A DNA stretch of 5,161 nucleotides from Deferribacteres bacterium. GTDB taxonomy: Bacteria > Nitrospirota > Thermodesulfovibrionia > UBA6902. The translations under genes and the position numbers were made by a program. Position 1 is the stretch's first letter, and every line of letters begins with the position of its first letter. The notes below the pieces were generated by a model. It did no database searches. It worked only from the letters and a program-made list of their open reading frames with translations, and had not been told where the DNA came from. The stretch covers positions 1 through 5,161 of the forward strand of contig JAUVPO010000152.1 in NCBI GenBank assembly GCA_030598625.1, written 5' to 3'. Positions 1-5,161 of the stretch are shown here, one piece after another.

Positions 1-8
1 GAAGAAAG

Positions 9-647
9 ATGGTGTTAACTGACAGGGCGGAAGAAATACTGGAGACTCTCTGGACAGAGATAATTGAGAATAAAAAAGAAAATTGTGACGTCAGCATATT
101 AAAAGATGACGACAGTTTAAAAGAGCTGGCTGCATCGGGATATGTGAGGATTAAAGACAATCAACTCAGCCTTACAAAAAAAGGCAGGGATGAGTCTGAA
201 AGTTGCATAAGAAGACACCGTCTGGCAGAAAGGCTGTTTGCAGATGTCCTTAATGTAAAAGGGAAATCAGTGCATGAAAACAGCTGCAAGCTGGAGCATA
301 TGCTCCATAAGGGGCTGGATGAGAGTATCTGCACGCTCCTGGGTCATCCCGGTACATGCCCCCATGGAAAACCTATTCCTAAGGGCAGATGTTGCAAGGG
401 GATTAAAAAAACGCCACGGAAACTGATTATGCCTTTAACCGAATTACGTAAAAACATAAATGTAAAAGTTTCATATTTGCAAACCCGAAATAGAAGCGCC
501 CTGCAGAAAATGATTGCAATGGGAATACTTCCCGACACAAAAATAAGTCTGATTCAGAAATTCCCCTCATATGTATTACAAATCGGCAAAAGCCAGTTTG
601 CTATTGATAAAGAGCTTGCGGGAAATGTATATGTAAGAACAATTTGA
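9..647 (+). CDS. DtxR/MntR-family metal-dependent regulator with C-terminal FeoA (SH3-like) domain
   Basis: Likely a metal-sensing (Fe or Mn) transcriptional regulator of 212 residues. The DtxR dimerisation and metal-binding domain spans about residues 62-125. By alignment from memory with Corynebacterium DtxR, ligand residues H70, E74 (in RRHRLAER), H89, C93, E96 and H97 (in VHENSCKLEH) are all kept, followed by the family segment CPHGKPIP (117-124) and a CC pair at 128-129. Residues about 140-212 form a FeoA-type domain (core MGILPDTKISL). The N-terminal part is odd: from the residue matching DtxR Met10 (here Ile10) to the SGYV turn it is about 8 residues shorter than DtxR, so the helix-turn-helix is reduced and the Met10/Asp8 ligand is not evident. 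The ATG follows a purine-rich GAAGAAAG but no clear Shine-Dalgarno. The frame is open to the window's left edge, so an earlier start cannot be excluded. It converges on recR. Family assignment is firm; metal and target genes are unknown. Confidence 0.88.
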   Translation: MVLTDRAEEILETLWTEIIENKKENCDVSILKDDDSLKELAASGYVRIKDNQLSLTKKGRDESESCIRRHRLAERLFADVLNVKGKSVHENSCKLEHMLHKGLDESICTLLGHPGTCPHGKPIPKGRCCKGIKKTPRKLIMPLTELRKNINVKVSYLQTRNRSALQKMIAMGILPDTKISLIQKFPSYVLQIGKSQFAIDKELAGNVYVRTI

Positions 648-668
648 TTGTTGCGGTCGTCTGATGGA

Positions 669-1262
669 TTACATCTCGTTTCTTCCCTCAAGTGCCTTTG
701 AAATGGTCACTTCGTCTGCAAATTCAATATCTCCGCCAATCGGCAGTCCATAAGCAATCCGCGTGATCTTTACCCCCAGTGGCTTCAGCAATTGCGATAT
801 ATACTGGGCAGTGGTTTCCCCTTTTGTATTCGGGTTCGTTGCAATAATTACTTCTGAAACATTGTCCTCTTTCACTCTTTTTGTCAGTTCATTTATTTTG
901 AGTCTTTCGGGGGTTATTCCGTCAATCGGGGAAAGGGAACCAAGAAGCACATGGTAAAGTCCCCTGAAAATTCTTGCGTTTTCAATAACAATCAAATTGC
1001 TTGGTTCTTCGACAACGCATATTTTACTGCGGTCTCTGCCGGGGTCCCTGCAAATAGAACAAACCTCATCTTCGGTAATGTTAAAACAATTCTTACAGAA
1101 ACGGGCCTTTTCTTTTATCTTGATAATGGCATTTGCCATTGAGATGGCTTCTTCCCCAGGCATACCGATGATGAAGAATGAAAGGCGCTGGGCGGTTTTC
1201 CTTCCAATGCCCGGAAGTCTCGAAAGTTCGTTTATAAGATTTTCAACAAGGCTTCCGCTCAT
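669..1262 (-). CDS. recR: Recombination mediator protein RecR
   Basis: RecR works with RecO (and RecF) in the cytoplasm to load RecA onto gapped, SSB-coated DNA during recombinational repair. The 197-residue length is typical and the protein appears complete. Visible in order: a helix-hairpin-helix at 16-27 (LPGIGRKTAQRL), a four-cysteine zinc finger (C56, C59, C68, C71), then a Toprim domain from about 80 to 175 with the acidic strand ICVVEEPSNLIVIE and the segment ATNPNTKGET. The conserved C-terminal stretch is GLPIGGDIEFAD (172-183). The ATG overlaps the ybaB stop by one base (TAATG on the minus strand), with a weak GGGGA about a dozen bases upstream, so translation is probably coupled to ybaB. 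It is the last gene of the dnaX cluster. Its stop lies 21 bp from the end of the convergent regulator, and I see no strong terminator hairpin in that gap. Confidence 0.97.
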   Translation of the reverse strand: MSGSLVENLINELSRLPGIGRKTAQRLSFFIIGMPGEEAISMANAIIKIKEKARFCKNCFNITEDEVCSICRDPGRDRSKICVVEEPSNLIVIENARIFRGLYHVLLGSLSPIDGITPERLKINELTKRVKEDNVSEVIIATNPNTKGETTAQYISQLLKPLGVKITRIAYGLPIGGDIEFADEVTISKALEGRNEM

Positions 1263-1591
1263 TAGCCAAAAAGGTTCCCCAGTCCCGGGACATTCATACC
1301 GCCTGTAATCTTACCCATGTCCTCGCTGACCATTTGCTGGGCCCTGCGCAGGGCTTCGTTTACAGCGGCTAATATCAGGTCCTGGAGCATTTCAATGTCT
1401 TCCGGATTTACAACATCTTTTTCAATTTTAATGGAGACAATTTCCATAGCGCCGTTTGCGGTCGCAACAACCATGCCGCCGCCGGCAGATGCCTCAACAG
1501 TCTTCTTTTTTGATTCCTCCTGGATCTTTCCCATTTCCTGCTGCATTTTCTGGGCCTGTTTCATAAGGTCTCCAAGCATTTTCTTTGACAT
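1262..1591 (-). CDS. ybaB: YbaB/EbfC family nucleoid-associated protein
   Basis: Small DNA-binding protein of 109 residues, the usual family length; members are dimers that coat or bridge DNA. The sequence shows the typical plan: an N-terminal helix rich in Met, Gln and Lys (LGDLMKQAQKMQQEMGKIQEE), a central beta region with a Gly-rich turn (ASAGGGMVVATANGAMEIVSIKI), the family segment DVVNPEDIEMLQDLILAAVNEALRRA, and a flexible Gly/Met tail (GGMNVPGLGNLFG). It sits between dnaX and recR, the arrangement conserved in many bacteria, and a role beside replication or repair is inferred from that context. The start is set by a strong AGGAGG five bases upstream of the ATG. The stop overlaps the recR start by one base. 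The product name is secure; the exact cellular role of the family is not settled. Confidence 0.96.
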   Translation of the reverse strand: MSKKMLGDLMKQAQKMQQEMGKIQEESKKKTVEASAGGGMVVATANGAMEIVSIKIEKDVVNPEDIEMLQDLILAAVNEALRRAQQMVSEDMGKITGGMNVPGLGNLFG

Positions 1592-1596
1592 AAGAA

Positions 1597-1602
1597 CCTC
1601 CT
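1597..1602 (-). promoter_or_regulatory. Strong ribosome binding site of ybaB
   Basis: On the minus strand AGGAGG lies five bases before the ybaB ATG, in the 56-bp gap after dnaX. It is the best Shine-Dalgarno in the window and fixes the ybaB start. It suggests YbaB is translated independently and more strongly than dnaX (poor site) and recR (coupled). Confidence 0.85.
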
Positions 1603-1647
1603 GTATAATTTCTTATCGGTCTGATTTATTATCTGTGCAACCTTGTC

Positions 1648-3276
1648 TTAATCAGCGCAATTGCTATTACTTTCATCCTCAAGCGACTTAACCTTGATTA
1701 AAGAACCATTGAAAATCTTCATTGCGTCCTTGACTATAGGTTCCGACAATACATGTTCCTTTATTTTATCAATGCTTTTTTTTGTTTTTTTTCCGGGTAA
1801 TGACAAGATTTTCAGTTTCAGGTTATAAGCGCTTAAATTCTTTAGTATCGTCTCAATTACTGAGGAATTCTTCCTTACGGAATCCGCGAGAACAGACATC
1901 CCGCCGTTGAATCCTATAACAAGCTCTGTTGTCGTAAGGTTTACAATTTTTGCCTCCTCAAGTTTACAGGCAAGGAGATGGTCTTTAGAATTGAGATCTT
2001 CAAGTAATTTGTGCCATAGTTCTTCCCTGTCCGGGATTTCCGACTTGTTGTTAACCGCAGTTTTTTTTACCGGCGCGGTTTTTTTTTCTTCTATTACAGC
2101 AGGACCCTGAATGTGAGACTCCGGCCCCGGGACTTGCGGATTCTCTTTTGATTCAGCAAGCATATTAAATATATCTCCAATGGATGTCATGCCTTTTACA
2201 AATGAAGTCCTTAGAAGGCCGAGTTCAAGAGCATACCTTGGATTTACAGCGTTTCGAATTTCACCTTCGAGTCTAAGGAGTTCCGTCAAGAGTAATGTCA
2301 GCTGTTCTATATTGACGTCTGACGCGAGATCACGTAATCTTCCGGCTTCCTCCTGAGAGAATTCCAATAGTTCTTCAGCCTCCCGGCTTATCTTTACTAT
2401 GGCTATGTTTCTGAAATATTCAACAAGGTCCTTTGTAATTTGACGCAAATCACTGCCACGGTCCGTTAATTCCTTTATTATGGAAAGGGTGCTTGAGATA
2501 TCGCCTGTCAGAATAGTTTTTGAAAGATTTGAAATGATTTCCGTCTCGGGCAGGCCTAACAGGTTTTGAAGTTCTTCTTCGGTTATGTCATCGCTGAAAG
2601 CGGTTGCCTGGTCCAGGAGAGTCAGGGCGTCCCTCATACTGCCGTCCGCCGCCTTTGCTATCATTTCCAGAGCGCTTTCCCTTATATTTATCTTTTCAGT
2701 ATCTATAATCTTATTGAGCTGCCCTTTTATCATATTTTTTGTAATCCTGCGGAAGGAGTGGTGTTGACACCTGGACAGGATAGTGGAAGGTATCTTCTTT
2801 GGTTCGGTTGTGGCGAAGATAAATATCACATGCGCCGGAGGTTCTTCAAGTGTTTTCAGGAGAGCATTAAATGCCTGTGTGCTTAACATATGGACTTCAT
2901 CGATTATATATATTTTATATTTCTCGCCTGAAGGAGCGTATTTCACAGCCTCCCTTAATTCCCTTACAGCGTCAACACTGGTGTTTGATGCCCCATCGAT
3001 CTCAAGTACGTCTACGGAAGCGCCCTGTGTTATGGACTTGCAACTCCGGCATTCACCGCAAGGTTCGCTGTCAGACCTTTGCAGGCAGTTAAGCGCTTTA
3101 GCCAGAATCCTGGCAGAAGACGTTTTGCCTACACCCCTCGGCCCTGAAAACAGATATGCATGCACTATCTTTCCGCTTGAAAGCGCATTCTTGAAGGTCG
3201 TTACTACCGCCTCCTGTCCAATGAGGTCATTGAATCCCTGAGGCCGCCATTTTCTTGCTAAGACAATATAACTCAT
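1648..3276 (-). CDS. dnaX: DNA polymerase III subunit gamma/tau (clamp loader ATPase)
   Basis: DnaX is the ATPase motor of the clamp loader, which opens and loads the beta sliding clamp; the long tau form also tethers the polymerase core and helicase. This 542-residue protein starts with the family signature MSYIVLARKWRP. Visible: Walker A GPRGVGKT (45-52), zinc-binding cysteines C64, C73, C76 and C79, Walker B IIDEVH (124-129), sensor 1 around ATTEPKKIP (155-163), the SRC arginine-finger motif (168-170) and sensor 2 GSMRDAL (212-218). The collar domain (III) ends near residue 360. A low-complexity linker (about 373-415) follows, then a tau-type C-terminal domain (about 415-542). The ATG is certain from homology, but its Shine-Dalgarno is poor: AAAGGG lies only two bases away and CAGGG eleven bases away. 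The gene begins 26 bp after the SRP RNA. An A9 run at codons 397-400 may direct a short gamma form (separate entry). Confidence 0.97.
   Translation of the reverse strand: MSYIVLARKWRPQGFNDLIGQEAVVTTFKNALSSGKIVHAYLFSGPRGVGKTSSARILAKALNCLQRSDSEPCGECRSCKSITQGASVDVLEIDGASNTSVDAVRELREAVKYAPSGEKYKIYIIDEVHMLSTQAFNALLKTLEEPPAHVIFIFATTEPKKIPSTILSRCQHHSFRRITKNMIKGQLNKIIDTEKINIRESALEMIAKAADGSMRDALTLLDQATAFSDDITEEELQNLLGLPETEIISNLSKTILTGDISSTLSIIKELTDRGSDLRQITKDLVEYFRNIAIVKISREAEELLEFSQEEAGRLRDLASDVNIEQLTLLLTELLRLEGEIRNAVNPRYALELGLLRTSFVKGMTSIGDIFNMLAESKENPQVPGPESHIQGPAVIEEKKTAPVKKTAVNNKSEIPDREELWHKLLEDLNSKDHLLACKLEEAKIVNLTTTELVIGFNGGMSVLADSVRKNSSVIETILKNLSAYNLKLKILSLPGKKTKKSIDKIKEHVLSEPIVKDAMKIFNGSLIKVKSLEDESNSNCAD
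2051..2088 (-). promoter_or_regulatory. Candidate slippage/frameshift cassette in dnaX (A9 run, stops in both other frames)
   Basis: On the coding strand nine A (plus positions 2079-2087) cover codons E397-K398-K399-T400, in the linker just after the clamp-loader core. If the frame moves by -1, nine residues (NRAGKKNCG) follow K399 and TAA is met at 2053-2051, giving about 408 residues. If it moves by +1, only three residues (PRR) follow and TAA is met at 2069-2067, giving about 402 residues. A second run, A8, lies at 2061-2068. AACCGC at the end of the A9 run can pair with GCGGTT 16 bases later. The layout resembles the A9 slippage site of Thermus dnaX, while E. coli uses A AAA AAG plus a hairpin. 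Whether slippage occurs here is inferred, not shown. Confidence 0.55.
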
Positions 3277-3302
3277 AGCCCTTTGAACCCTGAATTTTTT
3301 AA

Positions 3303-3416
3303 CAGCCAGGCCATCAGGTAATCCTGCGGCACCCAGAGCAACTACTTACCGCTGCTTCCTTCCGGACCTGGCGGGGTTCGCAGCGCCCTGTTGCACAGGG
3401 CCCAACGGCCTGACTG
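3303..3416 (-). ncRNA. ffs: Small bacterial signal recognition particle RNA (4.5S type)
   Basis: This RNA binds Ffh to form the signal recognition particle, which targets ribosomes making membrane proteins to FtsY and the translocon. The universal apical domain is plain on the minus strand: CCAGGTCCGGAAGGAAGCAG, with the GGAA tetraloop and the asymmetric loop that contacts the Ffh M domain. The ends are set by a ten-pair closing helix between CAGTCAGGCC at the 5' side and GGCCTGGCTG at the 3' side (one G-U pair), giving about 114 nt, the size of the short Gram-negative form without an Alu domain. Exact ends are inferred from that helix. No T-rich terminator follows; the next 26 bases lead straight into dnaX. 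No clear promoter lies directly in front, so it may be cut from a tRNA-SRP-dnaX transcript. Confidence 0.95.
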
Positions 3417-3442
3417 AAAACTAATTTCTTATTTATGTCTCT

Positions 3443-3458
3443 ACGGGCAAACACCCGT
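3443..3458 (-). other. Small hairpin in the tRNA-Ser to SRP RNA spacer
   Basis: ACGGG and CCCGT can pair around a six-base loop (TGTTTG on the minus strand), in the 60-nt spacer (3417-3476) between the tRNA 3' end and the SRP RNA 5' end. No T tract follows on the minus strand, so it is not a normal terminator. It could mark a processing point if the two RNAs share a transcript. Apart from this the spacer is A/T-rich with no recognisable promoter. The stem is short and could be chance. Confidence 0.3.
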
Positions 3459-3475
3459 TCGCCCCTGGTTTTTCA

Positions 3476-3567
<92 letters not shown>

Positions 3568-3592
3568 AACTGCTTTAAAATGCTTTATAAGT

Positions 3593-3621
3593 ATTATATT
3601 TCAAGTGGTTACGTGCTTGAA
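3593..3621 (-). promoter_or_regulatory. Probable promoter of the tRNA-Ser / SRP RNA / dnaX unit
   Basis: A perfect TATAAT (plus 3593-3598) lies 25 bp before the tRNA 5' end. A weak -35 candidate, TTCAAG (3616-3621), sits at 17-bp spacing and matches TTGACA in only three of six positions. Transcription would start near 3586. A near-exact tandem ten-mer, TTATAAAGCA then TTTTAAAGCA, fills the stretch between the box and the tRNA (3571-3590). The -10 is convincing; the -35 is poor, so an activator or a different sigma preference is possible. Confidence 0.5.
3600..3621. repeat. 22-bp dyad overlapping the tRNA promoter
   Basis: TTCAAG and CTTGAA form a perfect six-base inverted repeat separated by ten bases. 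The dyad covers the space between the -10 box and the -35 candidate, where a dimeric regulator could bind. Six-base arms are short, and coincidence is possible. Confidence 0.35.
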
Positions 3622-3673
3622 GGCCGACCGGTTTGCCTCGTGTCATATAGTTTAACATTTTTAGTCCGGCCTT
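3620..3673. repeat. Imperfect inverted repeat upstream of the tRNA promoter
   Basis: AAGGCCGAC (3620-3628) and GTCCGGCCTT (3664-3673) can pair with a one-base bulge, leaving a 35-nt A/T-rich loop. On the plus strand the right arm runs into TTTT, terminator-like, but no plus-strand gene ends here, and on the minus strand no T tract follows. It could be a remnant boundary or a regulatory dyad; its function is unknown. The rest of the 144-bp region between the broken HTH gene and the tRNA is A/T-rich and holds nothing else I recognise. Confidence 0.25.
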
Positions 3674-3711
3674 TTATGTACAAAGTCTCATAAAAAGAAA
3701 TTTTATTACAT

Positions 3712-3938
3712 TCATCTCATAAATCGCAACATGCATGGCTGTATCGTGCGGGATCGATCTCTATCCCGGAGCATAAAATTATCTATACTTTCATGGTCTA
3801 CATACCATTTATCCCTCAGCCTCCTGGCATATATGCTGCAATCGTTTATGTATTTCATAAGTGTATTTTTCGGTGTGCGGCCTTTACATCCATCCAGCGC
3901 GGGTAGCTGTTCTGTCCTGCCATATTGGGTAAAGTCAC
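3712..3938 (-). pseudogene. Frameshifted excisionase-type helix-turn-helix gene
   Basis: A small DNA-binding gene split over two frames. Frame one begins at GTG 3938 (or ATG 3923), behind AAGGGAG, and reads MAGQNSYPRWMDVKAA from the ATG, then runs out of frame to TGA at 3855. The match continues in another frame with KNTLMKYIND, then ARRLRDKWYVDHESIDNFM, to the TGA at 3712. Together these resemble the excisionase/MerR-like HTH_17 domain: helix 1 (WMDVKAA), recognition helix (KNTLMKYI) and the wing followed by W-x-V-x-x-E-x-[LI]. The wing half has the same spacing as typical members. Only five bases lie between the GCA codon of VKAA and the AAA codon of KNT, where about six or seven codons are expected, so a deletion of roughly 13-16 bp probably broke the HTH turn. 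It begins about 30 bp after the fic stop on the same strand, so the pair probably formed one operon. The second frame alone can be read as a 79-residue TTG-started ORF, but that seems artificial. An assembly error cannot be excluded. Confidence 0.6.
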
Positions 3939-3969
3939 CTTCTCCCTTCAAACTTCATTCTTTCATCAC

Positions 3970-5161
3970 CTATCTCATTAACGTTGGATACAACTCCGGA
4001 AAAAACCATCCTGCCGCATGGATAGGAAATCCTAACCTGACCTCTCCCTTCGGCGTATCCGAAATCAGCAATCCCTCCTCAAGCAGCATCCCCAACAGAT
4101 TCCGTCCTGTGCGTTCCTTCAGCCCGGAGGCATGAATGACGTCACCCCGCGATGCATTGCCGTGTATCAGGACTTCCTGGAGCATTCCGAATGCCTCGGG
4201 CCGGAGAGGCTGTTTTTCGCCTAATGGACCCGGGACTATGCCCCTGTTTCGAAGGTCGACATACTGCCTGATCCGCTGGATGAGTTCTTCCAGCTTCATA
4301 AGGTCGCCCATATATTCCACCTGGTCAAGGCAGACTTCCAGAAAAAAACGGCAAAAATGTATGAGTCCTTCATTCGACAGATTCCCCCTGCCGTCAAGGT
4401 CATTGCGCCGTGGAGCATCCGCCCGGGTGAGCGCAGCCTTATAATCGGCGTTTCGGCGAGCAAGACCGCGGCTCGCTGACCAGAGCCCGTAGCCGAGGAC
4501 CGGAATCCGATGAAAATATGCCTCTGTGAATAGACGAGCAACCCTGCCGTTGCCGTCGAGAAAGGGATGAATCCACATGAATCGATGGTGGGCGGCCGCT
4601 GCCGCAACGAGCTTTGCCACGCCATGATGGCAGTCCGGCGTATAAAATTCCCCGAATCGATCAAGGAGGGCATCCAGAGCGCCGCTTTCCGGCGGCAGGT
4701 GCCGTCCGACTTTTACCACCTCTTTGCGCAGCTCGCCCGGAACAACCCGGTTTTCGTGCCCTGTATCGGGGTCCTTCACAATCTTAAATTCCTCCGGCAG
4801 CTGCCTGTAAAACTCCCGGTGTATATGACAGAGGAATTCCTGACCTGCAATATTAATCTCCGGAGCTTCCTGCAATCTTTTTTCCATATCCCTCTGAACG
4901 GTAATATGGGCAACACTCTCTAACTGGAGATTACGCTTTGCCGGTTCGGTATCATACTCCTTCTGCATTGCGCGGACAATGTCATAGGGATGCGTGTTAT
5001 GGCCTTCAATCAGATTGGAATAATAACTGTTAATGATCCGGAGCAATTCCTGCAGTGAACACAGCGTGACAGGATGCTGCCGGCTGCCAAGGGCCGCGGA
5101 CTTCTGGATTACAGACAGGGCAAGGTCGTGAAGCTCCTCGGCCTTTTCAGGAAAGAGAGGC
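3970..5161 (-). CDS. Fic-domain protein (class II, probable AMP transferase), 5' end beyond the window
   Basis: Fic enzymes usually transfer AMP from ATP to Ser, Thr or Tyr of target proteins. The catalytic motif HPFLDGNGRVAR is intact (visible residues 198-209), with the active histidine and the phosphate-binding GNGR. An N-terminal motif S-N-L-I-E-G (48-53) fits the class II inhibitory helix [ST]xxxE[GN], whose Glu blocks ATP binding, so the enzyme is probably self-restrained. The C-terminal part (about 319-379) looks like a winged helix (LRPEAFGMLQEVL to GEVRLGFPI). The frame stays open from TTG 5046 to the window edge and adds 38 family-like residues (for example FPEKAEELHDLALSVIQ), so TTG 5046 is not the start; 396 residues are visible and the true start lies outside. 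GC is higher than in the dnaX cluster (39 of 60 bases at 4441-4500 against 24 of 60 at 2401-2460), suggesting separate ancestry. Substrate unknown. Confidence 0.9.
   Translation of the reverse strand, partial: PLFPEKAEELHDLALSVIQKSAALGSRQHPVTLCSLQELLRIINSYYSNLIEGHNTHPYDIVRAMQKEYDTEPAKRNLQLESVAHITVQRDMEKRLQEAPEINIAGQEFLCHIHREFYRQLPEEFKIVKDPDTGHENRVVPGELRKEVVKVGRHLPPESGALDALLDRFGEFYTPDCHHGVAKLVAAAAAHHRFMWIHPFLDGNGRVARLFTEAYFHRIPVLGYGLWSASRGLARRNADYKAALTRADAPRRNDLDGRGNLSNEGLIHFCRFFLEVCLDQVEYMGDLMKLEELIQRIRQYVDLRNRGIVPGPLGEKQPLRPEAFGMLQEVLIHGNASRGDVIHASGLKERTGRNLLGMLLEEGLLISDTPKGEVRLGFPIHAAGWFFPELYPTLMR

Noticed and set aside
638..652. AACAA-TTTGA-TTGTT hairpin at the regulator stop as a terminator
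   Set aside because: Only five mostly A-T pairs, with the stop codon in the loop and no T tract afterwards, so it is too weak to call.
1603..1640. Separate promoter for ybaB in the dnaX-ybaB gap
   Set aside because: TTGCAC with GATAAG at 17-bp spacing matches consensus in only three and four of six positions. This is not enough in A/T-rich sequence.
763..3241. Plus-strand ORFs opposite recR, ybaB and dnaX
   Set aside because: They are antisense to clearly recognised, complete conserved genes and show no family features of their own.
3690..3706. ATAAAA-AGAAA-TTTTAT hairpin after the broken HTH gene as a terminator
   Set aside because: The stem is purely A-T with no GC core and is expected by chance in such sequence.
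3712..3951. 79-residue minus-strand ORF starting at TTG 3951 as an intact gene
   Set aside because: Its first third (about residues 1-26) does not look like protein and overlaps the better frame holding MAGQNSYPRWMDVKAA. It is better read as the second half of a frameshifted HTH gene.
3731..4923. Plus-strand and second-frame ORFs over the fic and HTH region (such as 3731-4135, 4136-4444, 4567-4923 and the minus-strand 4296-4673)
   Set aside because: They lie on top of the Fic reading frame or the HTH fragments, have no recognisable motifs, and are shadows of real coding sequence.

Overview
The window looks like chromosomal DNA of an anaerobic-type Gram-negative bacterium. The best guess, from gene style and not from any search, is Nitrospirota (Thermodesulfovibrio-like) or Desulfobacterota. 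Two things suggest this: a DtxR-type regulator with a short N-terminal domain, a CPHGKPIP segment and a FeoA tail; and the order tRNA-Ser, SRP RNA, dnaX, ybaB, recR. Base composition changes along the window: moderate GC in the dnaX cluster, clearly higher GC in the fic gene at the right end.

Layout. Only the gene at 9-647 (metal-dependent DtxR/FeoA regulator) is on the + strand. It converges on recR with a 21-bp gap. Everything else is on the minus strand, so in transcription order from the right: a fic gene cut by the window edge (3970 to beyond 5161); a frameshifted small helix-turn-helix gene of excisionase type (3712-3938); a short control region with a TATAAT box (about 3593-3621); tRNA-Ser with anticodon GGA (3477-3567); the small SRP RNA (3303-3416); dnaX (1648-3276); ybaB/ebfC (1262-1591); and recR (669-1262), which shares one base with the ybaB stop.

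How they fit together. From the tRNA to recR this is a housekeeping unit: a translation RNA, the protein-targeting RNA, the clamp-loader subunit of DNA polymerase III, a nucleoid-associated protein and a recombination mediator. I see no convincing separate promoter or terminator between the tRNA and dnaX, so a single processed transcript is plausible. dnaX carries a run of nine A in the sense strand just after the gamma core. Both other frames stop within ten codons, which is the arrangement expected for making a short gamma form by slippage. The fic gene plus the broken helix-turn-helix gene form a separate accessory module upstream, probably acquired and now decaying at its downstream end.

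I found no CRISPR array, insertion sequence or complete mobile element. The least ordinary items are the dnaX slippage cassette, the broken HTH gene behind fic, and the regulator whose DNA-binding domain is shorter than that of DtxR.
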